Shown: piece by piece, positions 33,448-45,545 of the stretch | Layout of the letters: every line of letters starts with the position of its first letter | Numbering within the stretch: the stretch's first letter is position 1 | Assembly: GCF_023053635.1 (NCBI RefSeq) | Contig: NC_086178.1 | Span: forward strand, 27,412,726 to 27,476,725 | Reading direction: 5' to 3' | Source of the DNA: Elgaria multicarinata webbii | Lineage: Eukaryota; Chordata; Lepidosauria; Squamata; Anguidae | DNA: 64,000 bases | Notes under the pieces: generated by a model | The model's input: the letters and a program-made list of their open reading frames with translations, nothing else | Told to the model about the DNA's origin: nothing | Databases searched by the model: none | Position numbers and translations under genes: made by a program

Positions 33448-33887
33448 CTTAATTCACAATCTTTAAATTGAATATTAGTTGATTTTTCAAAAGCCTCTTG
33501 CTTCTTCTGGTCCAAATCCGCTTTTGCCTCTAAGTCTTTGATCTTATCTGAATTTTGAGCAGTCTTATCAGCCAGATCACGCATTTGTTGTCTAAACACT
33601 TCCATTTGCTGATCCATTTTTTTGAAAATAATAACATTATTCTCTGCTATTGCAGCTTTAATTTCCACTAAAGAGGGAGGGTGACTGCCAATTGCTTTTC
33701 CCCCTTCAGCCATGTTTTTTTCTTTATTTGGTACTGTATCTAAGAGAACTGGGTCTATATCTTCGTCTTCCTGTTCTGCTCCAGGGGCTGTATCTTCCAG
33801 GTGGGAGAGATTATGATTTGAAGGTTTCTTTTTTTGTATATTTAGCTTTTGCCACTTCTTCCTAATTCTGCTTTTAACGTTAGACAT
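33440..33887 (-). pseudogene. L1 ORF1, N-terminal part
   Basis: ORF1 starts at the ATG at 33885-33887 (MSNVKSRIRKKWQKLNIQ). A charged N-terminus is followed by a heptad-rich coiled coil (residues about 60-130, including FKKMDQQMEVFRQQMRDLAD and SDKIKDLEAKADLDQKKQ). This is the trimerising rod of L1 ORF1p, an RNA-binding chaperone. The frame is cut by the hAT at the CTATCAAT duplication. Confidence 0.85.
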
Positions 33888-34502
33888 AGGAAACTTCTGG
33901 GCAGGGCATAAATCTTAGAGTCCAGCTCACTTTCTTGGCAACTTTTATTAGCTTCTCTTCTGTATGTTAAACACTCTTCCTTCTTCCCAAGGGGGGGGGA
34001 TATATCCGATTCACTACAGCATTCACTAGAGGGGATCAGAACTAATCATTCACAGTCTATCCATATCCCACATCTCCCTCACAGAATGCTGTTTTCTTCC
34101 ACCCCTACACCCCCCCCTTCTCGCCACACCGATAATTTCAATAAGCAACTTCCACTTTACAAAGCCAGTCTTTCAGTCTTTCCCATTTAAGATAAAGGAT
34201 GAAAGGTGAGAATCGCTATAAATCAAGTCAGCGTCTGACAAACACAAATTCCTTCTTTTCAAACTGTGTCACATACAGTCCAGTTACTTTCACTTTTGAC
34301 GCCACGGCTTAAACAAACATTCCGTTTATCTCACCTTATCTCTTCAGTTCTTCCCAGCATCAGAAGCCTTTATAGTCTTTTTTTCTATCATTTGCTCAAA
34401 GATTTATGCCCATTAAAAGAGAGATAATTGCTTTTCCCGGCAAAGCCGATCAGAGCCTCAAAAGAAACCAGCCATCTCCGTGGCCGCCAAGCTCCGCCCC
34501 CC
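33888..34502 (-). promoter_or_regulatory. L1 5' UTR
   Basis: About 615 bp lie between the 5' terminus of the L1 and the ORF1 ATG. L1 5' UTRs carry an internal promoter; no individual factor site is claimed here. Confidence 0.65.
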
Positions 34503-34518
34503 CAACAATTTAAACCTT
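34503..34518. repeat. Target site duplication of the L1, right copy
   Basis: CAACAATTTAAACCTT, identical to 17784-17799. A perfect 16-bp duplication is typical of L1 target-primed insertion. Confidence 0.9.
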
Positions 34519-34774
34519 AAAATGCAACATGATTCAACATAACTTAAAAGTTTAAAACTACAGTATAAAACCAAAATAAAAATAAAAACCAAATAAAACC
34601 TACCAGTACTACAAAGGTTTAAAATACAGTCAACACATTAAAAGAAAAAAAGGAAAAAAACTGAGAGACTAAAATGCCTGAGGTAATAAGAAGGTTGTTA
34701 CCTGGTGCCGATAGCAACATCTACTTCTGCCTAAGACTCTTAACGCAGTTTGAAGACTCTTCTGTTAGGAACAA

Positions 34775-34965
34775 AGGAAGCTACCTTATATAAAGCCACA
34801 CCTTGGATTTCTCAAGTCCTGTGTTGGCAACATGGACTGCCAAGGGCTCTTCAGGGTTACAGTCAGGATTTTTACAGTCCTACCTGGAGATCTGAAGGGC
34901 TGAACCTGGGAACTTCCGTATGCAAAGAAGGTGCTTTCCCACTTCCCTGTGAAAGCTCACCTCTT
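34775..34965 (-). mobile_element. Degraded tRNA-derived SINE
   Basis: AGCTACCTTATATAAAG at the left and CTACCTGGAGATCTGAAGGG, then GCTGAACCTGGGAAC and GTATGCAAAG at the right match, with many changes, the tRNA-SINE at 58405-58586. Confidence 0.5.
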
Positions 34966-35499
34966 TGCCATGGATTCACTAGTTGGCCTTCAGCATGCTG
35001 CTCTCACCCAGCCTCACTCCCTGCCCCCAAGTTTCATTCCTGCACTATAAGAATAAGACGACTGATCTACCGTTCAGAGTTTGTTCAAGGTTTATATTGG
35101 AAAATTCTAAAGTGCAGAGAAAAGATTGTTGCTGCTGCTGCTAAAAAGGGCTTTTAAAAATGGGTTATATGAACATTTTGGTTGCAAATTGTAATACTGT
35201 GCTGAGATTAAAGTTTCATTGGCCCATTACTTTGGTCAATTACACATTTAAAGAGTAAGAAGGGAATGATGGATGCTAGAAATTCCACTTCTTTGGACAA
35301 ATTGTTCCACAAACTTAAAAGTTGTTATAAACTTACTCAATTCCAACCTGGTGTTAAAAGCATTTTTAACTCTAATTCTGGGGAAATCTGAATTAACTGA
35401 AGCTCATCAGACAAGACAGCATTAAATTTATAATGTGGTACAAATCAGGGACAAGGAAAAGTCAGCAAAGTAGTTTACACAATCATTTTAAGGTGATTT
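34966..35499. other. Gene-free sequence
   Basis: Nothing recognisable upstream of the LTR element except a (TGC)n run near 35129. Confidence 0.4.
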
Positions 35500-35964
35500 T
35501 GTTAGCAGAACCACCTCCATTTTTAACAGGAAACTGTAAAATCTCCATTGCACTCCAAGCAAAATGTCAAAATGCCCTGTATGAGAATGTCTCCTTGTGT
35601 GCGTCCTTGCATCCTTGATTACTAATATAAACAAGAGTCCTGGCTCCAGCTGTCTGTGTTGAAGTTAACTCTCTGTAACTTACTGTCAGGCCAAAGGTAT
35701 TGTTTACAGGACTGTTTAGCATAATTAGCTATGCCTCAGTGTTATGTTCTGATTGGTTAATGCTGCTACTGGGCCCTGCCCCTTGAAAGCTTTAATACTG
35801 TACCATATTCCCTATGTCTTTTGTCTGATTGCTCCCTTTGAAGAGACCAGGCCTTGATTACTAATCAATAAAGCGCTTTTGAACCCTCTGTCGTTGGAAT
35901 GGTGGAGTCGTGCTTAAGGGCTGTTTGGATCTCGTCCTTGGGTGAAAAGAACATTGATCTAACA
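35500..35964 (+). repeat. 5' LTR
   Basis: It begins TGTTAGCAGAACC and ends GATCTAACA. An AATAAA signal lies about 90 bp before its end. Confidence 0.9.
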
Positions 35965-36968
35965 AATGGCGCCTGACTCGGATCTACCCCAAGACGGATT
36001 CATGCCTGCCAGTGGAGCCTAGATTGAGAAGCGATCGCCAAGAGAGATTTCTCTTGCCTCAAGTAGGTTAACATGCACTGTGCAGACATGGAGACCGAAT
36101 TGACGGGACCATTCGAGCCAAGGTTACAAAATCGACTCCACCTGACAGATGGAAGGGAACAGGCAACAACAATTTGCAATCAGACGTGATTAGAAAGGGC
36201 GAAGACGGGAGACGGCTATTTGGTGAGTGAAACCTTTAATCCCATGGACCCTGACGGGAAATGGAGGGAGTGGGTGTTCACAATTGACCTCAGAAATGGG
36301 AAGCTTATAGTCAGTATTGGAAAAGAGTCCCCGAGCCCATTGGGGTTGTTGTCTTTGGGAAAGCTTTCATTGAAATTGAAATTGAGATTTTGAAACTGTA
36401 ACAGTGTAACAATGAGTTAAAAATGTTTGTGACTGTGAATGAATGTCTTTTTTATGTTAGATTGTGGATTTTTTGAACTTGATCCAAAGTTAATTTCAGC
36501 TGTGTCATTGGAATCAATTTGCAAACATAGAAATGTAATTGAGTAAATGTACCTCTCAAAGGATCGCCCTTTAGTGTTGGAATGTGAATTACAGAAAAGT
36601 TGGTGTTGTGTTAAAGTGAAAGGAAAAAATTGTCAGTTTGTGTTTTCCACCCGGCCCAAGTGAAAGAAATTTGAAGTTTTTGTTTTCCTTCTCCTCCCTA
36701 GTGTTTTTTTTTTGCTTCTCCTATGCTTAGCAGCTAGAGATAAGCAGTTTTATTTTCAGTGAAAAGTTTTTGTTTTAGATTTTGAAGACTTTGTGTATTT
36801 TCTCTTTCACAAACCTCAGATAATTAGAACCCCATTTTCACGGAAGATATAGTCTTCCATAGCTTTGAAGATTCACTGCCTGAGTTGAAAAGCTCAAGTC
36901 CTTGTACAAATAGTTTTGCCAACCGTTTTGCCAATATGAGAGAAAGAAAAAGTATGTTGCTGAAAGTG

Positions 36969-37011
<43 letters not shown>
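36969..37011. repeat. (GA)n microsatellite in the ERV interior
   Basis: About twenty GA units in the leader region of the retroviral fossil. Confidence 0.9.
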
Positions 37012-37014
<3 letters not shown>

Positions 37015-39436
37015 AGGCTGTGCAGAAGAGATAGTTTGAAAGACTTTTAAAAAGGTTGTTTTGGTTGTTTTGAAAAGAAGTTGATTTGAAGTGAAGTTGA
37101 TTTGAAGAAGAGTAAAGTATGTGAATAGCAGAGGTGAAGAAGATGAGAAGTTGAAATGTAGAAAAAGAAGAAAAAGGAAAGTGTTTGAAGGTCAGTGTAC
37201 GTGGCATGGTTTTTGACCAGAAAGAAAAGGGGGGTGAAGAAGCCCTGCCTTGAAAAAGTTAGTGAATGGACAATCTTGCATCCTCTGCTGATGAAGATTG
37301 GAAATACTGAATTGCTATATTTTTGTGTGTGTTTTGAACGTTGTGTTCTGAAAATTGCCCAGTGGTTCTTTTTTTGGGGGGCAGAGATATTCTAACTTTG
37401 GCCTAATAGAACTTTTGAAATGCTTTGAGCCCTGAGCCTGAGCCCTAAATGCAACTACAATTGAAGCCTAAAAGCACCCCTGTGTTCTTGCATCAGTGTC
37501 CTTTGAAATTAGAAGCCAGAAGAAGAATACAACTATTGCTTTTTAAAAATGGACTTGTGAAATGATTAAAGCAATTAAAAACTCCAGCTTGCATCACTGT
37601 GTTTGCCCTACCAGCCTCAAGTGTGCTGTGCCAAAAACGTGGCACAGACCAGTGGAGTACAGTGGCAGAAGCTAACACCTGCCAGTCCAGATATGAGATC
37701 AACCTCCTCGTGGACCCAAGGCTTGCCTCATTGAATCCTGCCACGTTGATACCTGAACTACAAAGAAAAGAAGTTCCAGAGCATGAATGCCTTGAAGTCT
37801 TGCAACTTGGCACCAAACCTCGCCCAGACCTATAAGATGACCTCGAGTTGTTTACTGATGGATCCAGCTACAATTGTACAACAAGCAGCTGAACTCGTAG
37901 TATGCACAGAAGCCCTGATGCTTGTTTCAGGCAAAGGACTATATTTACTGATTCAAAATATCACATGGACAGATTTGGAAAGAAAGAAGATTTGTGACTG
38001 CCCATGGAGCAGTGACCCATGGAGAATTAACAGTTGATCTGTTAAAAGCCCTGATGTTGCCAAAAGAATTGGCTAATTTGTCTACAAGCGAGCTGCCATA
38101 ATTGGAGCTAGCCCATTTCTCAGTATTTGAATCCACCTTATGAAAAAGAAGACTTGGAATTAGCACAATAACTCTAAGTTTTCGAGAACCCAGAAAGATG
38201 GGATTTGTTACCCCTGATGTGCCAAGAATCATCATGACCTCCCTGTCATGACCTCCCTGAATCAGCCAAAGAATATAAATGCACAGTGAATTGTTTTTAC
38301 TGGCTTCATTTGTAAATGCATCAAAAGAAAAGCCCCTGCAGACATGGACTTGTTATCTTTTTTTAAGAATCCAGATTGACTTTGTTGAAATGTAAAAGTT
38401 TTTTGAACACCTACTTGTTTTTGTTCAGGTTTTTTTCTGAACACCTACTGTTTTGTTTAGGCCTGAAACCATAGAATCAGATCTAGAAAGCTGTTTTACT
38501 TCTTAGGTAGTGTAGAACATGGCACTTTTGTCCTAAAAGTAGGCTGGCATCTCATGAAGATTCCAGTCTGGAAGGCAGATAGAGTTAATAGGACCCTGAA
38601 AAGAGACCCTAGCAAATTAGAAATTTCCTTGAAATGGGTGGATGTATTTCCAATTGCATTGTTAAAATCAGAAAAAGGTCTTAAATTGTTTCATTTTGAG
38701 CTAATGTTTGGCTTTTCCTCTCAGTTTTTAGTGGGGGAACAAGAAAGAATTAAATAGGAATTGGGAAATGTTTTATTCCAAGAATATGTAATTGCCCTGC
38801 AGTTTTCTCTTTTCCAGCTCCATCGTTACCTGCACCTTTCCAGAGATTGTCGTTAGAAGAACCCTGCCTATTCCAGCCTACCTGCTTAAAGTAGGACCCC
38901 AGGATTGAGAAAGCCCTTGCTGCTTTGTACTTGTAAGTTGTAAGTGAAATTATTATAGACAGATAAATGGACACATTGTTCTAAAATAAAGCCTCCCCTG
39001 TGCCAGAAGGACACAGGCAAAGCAAAGTTCATCTGCCTTCTGGTGCACCGGAAGCCACCAGCAACATAGGCGAAGAAACCAGCACGGAGCAACCTAGGTA
39101 CTCAACCCAACATTTAAAAGACACTAAAGTTATCTTACATGTGTGTGAAGATTGTGTAGTTGTAATTTTGATAATTCTTACTTTAGTAGGTTCCAAGTGT
39201 TTCTTTAATTGTCATAGCAAATGTTTTTAAGAAAGGATTTGTGCCTTTTACCACTCATAAGTGACTTGGCTTCGTTCCACAACTGCCAAGTGTTCTTTGC
39301 AAAAGCTTATCTTCCTGCCCTGCAAAAGCTTGTGATCACCACACAAGCCAAAATATCAGAATTGTGTACACATATTATGATTCTACCCAAGGACTTTTAG
39401 AGCCCTACGGTAGTTGTAAATGAAAGTTAACAAAGA

Positions 39437-40836
39437 ATAGCAGAGTTGGAAGGGGCCTACAAGACCATCAAGTCCAACCCCCTGCTCAATGCAGGAATCC
39501 ACCCGAAAGCATCCCTGACAGTTAGTTGTCCAGCTGCCTCTTGAATGCCTCTAGTGTGGGAGACCCCACAACCTCCCTAGGTAACTGATTCCACTGTCGC
39601 ACTGCTCTAACAGTTAGGAAGTTTTTCCTGATGTCCAGCCGGAATCTGGCTTCTTTTAATTTGAGCCTGTTATTCCGTGTCTTGCATTCTGAGAAGAAAT
39701 GCTGGCCCTCCTCTGTGTGACAACCTTTTAAGTATTTGAAGAGTGCTATCATGTCTCCCCTCAATCTTCTCTTCTCCAGGCTAAACATGCCCAGTTCTTT
39801 CAGTCTCTCTTCATAGGACTTTGTTTCTAGACCTCTGATCATCCTGGTTGCCCTCTTCTGAACACGCTCCAGCTTGTTTGCGTCCTTCTTGAATTGTGGA
39901 GCCCAGAACTAGACACAATACTCTAGGTGAGGCCTAACCAGGACTGAATAGAGAAGAACCAGTACCTCACGTGATTTGGAAGCTATACTTCTCTTAATGC
40001 AGCCCAAAATAGCATTTGCCTTTCTTGCAGCCATATTGTGCTATTGGCTCATATTCAGCTTGTGATCTACAACAATTCTCGTTTGTAGTATTGCTGAGCC
40101 AAGTGTCCCCCATCTTGTAACTGTGCATTTAGTTTCTATTCCCTAAATGTAGAACTTGGCATTTATTCCTATTAAGTTTCATTCTGTTGTTTTCAGCCCA
40201 GCACTCCAGTCTATCAAGATCACTTTGAAGTTTGTTTCTGTCTTCCAGAGTATTAGCTATCCTACCCAATTTTGTGTCATCTGCAAATTTGATCAGCGTT
40301 CCCTACACCTCCTGACAAATCCATTTCGGCTTCTAGTAATCACTGCATTGATTTCAAGGTGTTTACAGATTGACTTCTTTATAATCTGTTCCAGAATTTT
40401 CTCAGAGATGACTGGTCTGTAGTTCCCAGGTTCCCAGGTTCCTTTTTGCCCTTTTTGAAGATAAGGACAACGTTAGCCCTCCTCCAGTCGTCCGGCACCT
40501 CACCCATCTTCCATGATTTTACAAAGATAATAGACAAGGGTTCTAAGAGTTCTTCTGCTAGCTCCTTCATTACTCTTAGATACAGTTCATCGGGCCCTGG
40601 AGATTTAAACTCATTCAGGGAAATTAGGTGTTCTTTGACCATTTCTTTATCAATCTCAAACTGCAATCCTGCCTTCTCAACTTCTGCTTCATTTTTTCCA
40701 GGAGAAGGTCATAGACCCACTTTTAGGAGAAGACCGAGGCAAAATAGGAATTAAGCACTTCAGCCTTTCCTTTGTTGTCTGTTATCAATTTGCCTTCCTC
40801 ATTAAGCAGTTGAACCACCCACTGATGATCTATTTA
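39437..40836 (-). mobile_element. CR1 LINE fragment inside the ERV
   Basis: Minus-strand peptides are CR1. The C-terminal block reads [20 protein letters not shown], then [20 protein letters not shown] and [12 protein letters not shown]. The RT N-terminal block has LISLNEFKSPGPDELYLRV and SIIFVKSWKMGEVPDDWRRA. RT palm sequence between them is shortened relative to the longer copy at 47.5-50.4 kb. The 3' end near 39437 keeps the AGAGTTGGAAGGGGCCTA start of the CR1 3' UTR (reverse). Confidence 0.85.
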
Positions 40837-41084
40837 GATGGCTCACTAGTTAGTTGTCCAATATAGAGTAGTTAAAAGAGGGATTTCTTGCATTGTATTT
40901 TGTTCCATTGTAATGATTTTTGTTTATCCTTGCTTTTTGCCTTCCCTGTATTTTGTCTTTTATGAAAAATCTTGCAAAGTCTGTAATCCACCAGCAAATG
41001 TATTTGTATTGTGAAGCCTTAGCCACAGATGATCTAAAAGAAGTTAGCAAGCTTGATTTTTAAATTGCTTTAAAGGGGGGAAAA

Positions 41085-41547
41085 TGTTAGCAGAACCACC
41101 TCCATTTTTAACAGGAAACTGTAAAATCTCCATTGCACTCCAAGCAAAATGTCAAAATGCCCTGTATGAGAATGTCTCCTTGTGTGCGTCCTTGCATCCT
41201 TGATTACTAATATAAACAAGAGTCCTGGCTCCAGCTGTCTGTGTTGAAGTTAACTCTCTAACTTACTGTCAGGCCAAAGGTATTGTTTACAGGACTGTTT
41301 AGCATAATTAGCTATGCCTCAGTGTTATGTTCTGATTGGTTAATGCTGCTACTGGGCCCTGCCCCTTGAAAGCTTTAATACTGTACCATATTCCCTATGT
41401 CTTTTGTCTGATTGCTCCCTTTGAAGAGACCAGGCCTTGATTACTAATCAATAAAGCGCTTTTGAACCCTCTGTCGTTGGAATGGTGGAGTCGTGCTTAA
41501 GGGCTGTTTGGATCTCGTCCTTGGGTGAAAAGAACATTGATCTAACA
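41085..41547 (+). repeat. 3' LTR
   Basis: Nearly identical to the 5' LTR by eye over its whole length, with the same TGTTAG and CTAACA ends. Confidence 0.9.
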
Positions 41548-42122
41548 ATTTTGCACCTCTCAGAAAGTATCAGTAATCCCTTCTTACTCTTCAAAGAGCA
41601 TGAGCAATCTTCAGCAACAATTCCCCCCCCCCCCGCAAAAAAAGTGACCACCCCCTCAAAAAGTGACTCACATTTCCCCCCACTGGAAAAAGCAAGTAAC
41701 AAGATAAAACACCAGCCATTTTCTAAAGAAGGAATTTGCTGCCCTCTGCTGAAGTTACAACACATTCAGTTCTAAACTCATTGAATTGTTTTGAAATGGC
41801 AAACTCTGACCCTTTCAAGCTCCTGGAGTTAATTGTTAACTACTGATGTTATCTAGTGGCAGCATTGTGGTCCTGTGGGCACAGTGTGAAATTTAAACCC
41901 CAACGGTGTGCATTCACAACCCAGCTTAATCACAGGCTCTCTGTCCCATTTCACACATCGCAAATTCTTATGTTGCTGCTCACCTCTGTGCATTTATTAT
42001 TTGGTTGCCCTTGTTATCCCATTTTTCAGACAAAGTGATTCACATCAAGCAATTCCCAAAGTGGTTCACATCAGGATGAGGAGGAGACAGGCTATCAAGC
42101 TTAGAAACTAAAATGACAATAC

Positions 42123-42518
42123 TAGGGTGACCATATGGAAAGGAGGACACAGCTCCTGTATCTTTAACAGTTGTATTGAAAAGGGAATTTCAGCAGATGT
42201 TATTTGTATGCATGCAGCACCTGATGAAATTCCCCTCTTCATCACAACTGCTAAAGCGGCAGGAGCTATACTAGCGTGATCAGATACAAAAGAGGGCAGG
42301 ACTCCTGCAGCTTTAACTGTTGTGGTGAAGAGGAAATTTCACCAGGTTCTCTATATTTACAAATGACACCTGCTGAAATTCCCTTTTCAATACAACTGTT
42401 AAAGAAACAGGAGCCCTGCCCTCTTTTGTATCTAGTCATGCTAGTATAGCTCCTGCAGCTTTAGCTGTTGTGATGAAGAGGGAATTTCATCAGGTGCTGC
42501 ATCCATATGGTCACCCTG
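42123..42518. mobile_element. hAT MITE, TAGGGTGACC family, copy 1
   Basis: It starts TAGGGTGACCATATGGAAAG and ends CATATGGTCACCCTG. Flanks GACAATAC and GACAAGAC form an 8-bp duplication with one change. The interior is built of inverted copies of CTTTAACAGTTGTAT and GGGAATTTCAGCAG words. Confidence 0.9.
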
Positions 42519-42539
42519 GACAAGACACACAAGGGAAGG

Positions 42540-42960
42540 GACATGGGGCTCCATCACATCAGCACTTTATCACACTCTCGTCATGCCTGGTTTGCTGTTT
42601 TGCAGCACAGAAGTCACATGACGTCATGCCTGTCCTGCAGTCACCCTGCTTCTTCCCCTCTATTTTTCGTGTTTTCCTAGAGTGGAAAAGTCCAGTTTAT
42701 TTCCTCCACACAGGATTAAAGAGACCTTCCGCTCCCATGCATTGCCGTTCTCGTCCCATGTCCTTTGTTGGGGCCATGTGCTTTAAAGGGCGGTCTTGCT
42801 GACAAAATAGGGTTTGGCAGTTCTCCTTCTCCAACATGCCTGCTTATGCGGAGTCATCTGAATGGACTTTCACTGCTCCAACCCCACCCTCATTGCCCGC
42901 AGAAATGGCATTGTACAATGAAACATTGTAAAACTAGACAATAGGAGTGGGCAGAGCAAG
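42540..42960. mobile_element. Dispersed MITE related to 15.9 kb
   Basis: GGGGCTCCATCACATCAGCA, TCATGCCTGGTTTGC and CACAGGATTAAAG correspond in order to the 15887-16256 element. The right end is unclear. Confidence 0.5.
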
Positions 42961-43056
42961 TCTTCTCTGCTAAGAAATTAGTCAATGAGAATTAACCAAA
43001 ATGCTTACAGCTTGCTGATTTTTAAAGATAAAGAGATGAAACTTGGCAACATAGTA

Positions 43057-43340
43057 GCTCTTACGAAGAGTGCATCCCAGACTGCAGGACACAGAATAAT
43101 GGGCTCAAGTTACAGTTAGCCAGATTCCGTCTGGACATCAGGAAAAACGTCCTGACTGTTAGAGCGGTACGACAATGGAACCAATTACCTACGGAGGTCG
43201 TAGGCGCTTCCACACTAGAGGCATTCAAGAAGCAGTTGGACAACCATCTGTCAAGGATGCTTTAAGGTGGATTCCTGCATTGAGCAGGGGGATAGCCTTA
43301 TAGGCCCCTACCAACTGTACTATTCTATGATTCTATGAAG
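43057..43340 (+). mobile_element. CR1 3' end
   Basis: The plus strand carries the CR1 C-terminal peptide ([20 protein letters not shown] in one frame) and a short 3' UTR ending in TATTCTATGATTCTATGA, the diagnostic CR1 terminal repeat. Confidence 0.9.
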
Positions 43341-43345
43341 ATAAG

Positions 43346-43560
43346 GCTTGGAGGACCTGCTCGAAGGCCTATCATCAACGTCCATCAGACTGGTGAGGGT
43401 GGGGCTGGAGCCTTTTTTACCATGGCACCATACCTCTGCAATCTCTCCTGAAGGAAGTATGTATGATCCTATCTTGATCAGCTTTTTAATATCTGTTTTA
43501 TAATGCTATAATTATGTTTTGTAAGCTGCCCTGGGAGGGCTTTACTTTAAAAGGCAAACA
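43346..43560 (+). mobile_element. Possible L2/CR1-group LINE 3' tail
   Basis: TTTTAATATCTGTTTTATAA, then GTAAGCTGCCCTGGGAGGGC resembles a LINE tail of the (G/T)TAAGCCGCCC type. It is degraded. Confidence 0.4.
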
Positions 43561-43582
43561 AACAAGCAAATCCTGAATCTGC

Positions 43583-44640
43583 TGTGACATATTTTAAGGA
43601 AAGAGGTGATATTTGGCTTCATTAGAATTGCTGGGAAGACTACGGAGAAACTGCTAACCTCTCAACACAAAATAAAATATAAAAGGCCAAGTGAAGAGCC
43701 ACGGAAAATGATACATAATTAAGAATTTGGGGATGTAAACAAGTAAGAATTGTGTTTGTACGAAAGAGAAGACTGATGTTCTGTAACTAGTTGTAAAGAT
43801 TTATATCAATGGTTATTAATGTAAGTATGCAAAAGGTTTAAAGAATGTACTCACTGTCTGTATTTTCAGATTGTTGGTAAGTATAGAGCCCTGGAGCGAT
43901 GGAAAGTGAGTGCCCAGATGGAAGGAGAGTGCTGACTGGATGTTTGTGTGGATTCCTGGATTGGCTGGCTGTGTGAGAATGGGAGGAGTCGGGAGACCGC
44001 GTGCGTGTGTATAGAAGCTTTTGCTGACAGGAGTGTGTGTGGTGGTGGTGGATTTTGACTGAGAAGGGTCTGACTAGAGCTAGGAAGGGTCTGTGTTCTT
44101 GGTTATTTTGGTGGAATTAAGTGGAGGGAAAGATTGTAAGAGAATCATAGAATAGAAGAGTTGGAAGGGTCCTACAAGGCCATCGAGTCCAACCCCCTGC
44201 TCAATGCAGGAATCCACCCTAAAGCATCCCTGACAGATGGTTGTCCAGCTGCCTCTTGAAGGCCTCTAGTGTGGGAGAGCCCACAACCTCACCAGGCAAC
44301 TGATTCCATTGTCGTACTGCTCTAACAGAAAATATCTAAATAGAAATTATTGACTGAATCTATTAAGCATTGTGCCTGTAACCAATATGCTGTTGAACTG
44401 AGGGAACAATTAAGCTTTATTTACCTGATCTAATGTCTTGTTAATAAATTCCATTTAATTTAAACTGGTGTGGTCCTTGGAGTACCTGGAAACAGCACAG
44501 GTTGGTGGCAGCGGAAGGGAGATTTGGGGCTTGGGTGCTGAGCTGTATAGCTATGGGGCCTGAGAGGCGTGTCACAGGGACAGTTGCAGCATTACAAACC
44601 CCTTGATACGTCCTTTGATTCAGAAGATGAATAAAGGAGG
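43583..44640 (+). mobile_element. Possible fossil LTR element fragment
   Basis: A region with AATAAA near 44443 is followed by ACAGCACA and then TTGGTGGCAGCGGAAGGG, which looks like the junction of an LTR and a primer binding site. A CR1 3' end interrupts it. No second LTR or coding part was found. Broken, old, and uncertain. Confidence 0.3.
44142..44332 (-). mobile_element. CR1 3' end
   Basis: The reverse of the CR1 terminus: AATCATAGAATAGAAGAGTT, then CCAACCCCCTGCTCAATGCA and CAGCTGCCTCTTGAAGGCC. Confidence 0.88.
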
Positions 44641-45350
44641 TGGGGGTCGTCACAAAGACACAAACAGGTCCATGATGAATTCTGGGTAACTGATATCAAG
44701 AACTAGTGGGCAAAGAGGTCTGGATAATATTTAAGGAAGGATGTTGAATTCATACCCATCAATCAGAGTCAAGGGTTACTTGATGAATGAATGAAAATGT
44801 TTAAACTGTAATGTTTGCTGTCTATGTTTATCTGAAGAGTCTTGGATTGTAAAACTTTTATTACTTTACTACTCATAGTCAATGGTAGACTAGGAGCTTC
44901 ACTTATCAGTTAAGGGTCAATAGTACACAGCCAAAAAACATGGTCTAAAGTACAAATACTATAAAATCTGATGAGTTGGATCTAACCTTCATGTGAGCAA
45001 ACGTCTTCTCATATGACGGGACTTCCACACTCTCTTCTCCCTGAGCAGCCCCCTATACATGCCTCAGATCTGCTCCGGTGAGTCCCCCAACCCTCTGGAC
45101 CAGATCTGGGGGTGAATGAGAGGTCGTTGGTGGGGAGGGGGAAATCCGTTCTGCTAGTGGTTCCCTCCTGCTAGCAGAATGATACCATTGGATACAATCC
45201 AATGTACATAGATAAATAGATGTTTAGGAAAGTCGATTTAAATACTACATGTTGAGATAGGAGTTGTTTTCTCAAAGTCAGGATTTGGAATCAATCTTGC
45301 CTAGGCTGAAAGATATGCCAACCTTAAGCCTTTTAGTGTGTTTTAATCTC
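44641..45350. other. Gene-free sequence
   Basis: Nothing recognisable. Confidence 0.4.
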
Positions 45351-45354
45351 ATTG

Positions 45355-45545
45355 AGATTTTAAAAAATATTTTTAATTGAATTTTACATTTTTAACAAAA
45401 CATAACACAATACTCAGACATGGGATATCCTTAATACACACAATCAGCATCAAACCAAATTAATCAGGTGACACAGTGAACTGATTGCCTATATATATTC
45501 AGAGCTAGAGGAAAATATATCAAAACAATTTCTCCCCCAAACTCT
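45355..45545 (-). mobile_element. Possible old L1 3' end
   Basis: TTTAATTGAATTTTACATTT and AACAAAACATAACACAATAC resemble the reversed 3' end of the L1s at 17.8 and 63.7 kb, but with heavy divergence. Confidence 0.3.

Larger units (their letters stand above)
17800..34502 (-). mobile_element. Full-length L1 LINE interrupted by a hAT transposon
   Basis: The element runs from a GC-rich 5' UTR end at 34502 (minus strand starts GGGGGGGCGGAGCTTGGCGG) through ORF1 and ORF2 to a short A-rich 3' end at 17800. Without the 10.7-kb hAT it is about 6.0 kb, the usual L1 length. Flanking 16-bp duplications are perfect. Another member of the same L1 family begins its 3' end at 63670, with near-identical wording around GCACCCCCCACCTCGGGATC. 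Confidence 0.93.
17715..34740 (-). mobile_element. L2 3' tail split by an L1 insertion
   Basis: The left part (17715-17799) has the reversed L2 tail (TTTATT, ATTTCTATCCTGCCC, TTCTGGGCGGCTCACAACA). The right part (34503 to about 34740) continues the same element with AAAATGCCTGAGG and TTACCTGGTGCCGATAGCAA. That order and spacing match the intact minus-strand L2 at 11.16-11.40 kb. The two parts are separated by the L1 and joined by its 16-bp duplication. Confidence 0.8.
35500..41547 (+). mobile_element. Fossil endogenous retrovirus (class I/gammaretrovirus-like)
   Basis: Two LTRs of about 465 bp (35500-35964 and 41085-41547) flank about 5.1 kb, with a 4-bp ATTT duplication outside. A primer binding site beginning TGGCGCC lies two bases after the 5' LTR, and a polypurine tract (AAAGGGGGGAAAA) directly precedes the 3' LTR. 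Internally only remnants of pol (an RNase H-like stretch around 37.8-38.1 kb) are recognisable. Gag and env are not evident, and a CR1 fragment occupies 39437-40836. The element is clearly broken in many places. The LTRs are almost identical, so insertion looks recent despite the degraded interior. Confidence 0.85.

Noticed and set aside
41600-42110. Open frames just after the 3' LTR as gene fragments
   Set aside because: Short, overlapping on both strands, no similarity; the region also holds a poly-C run.
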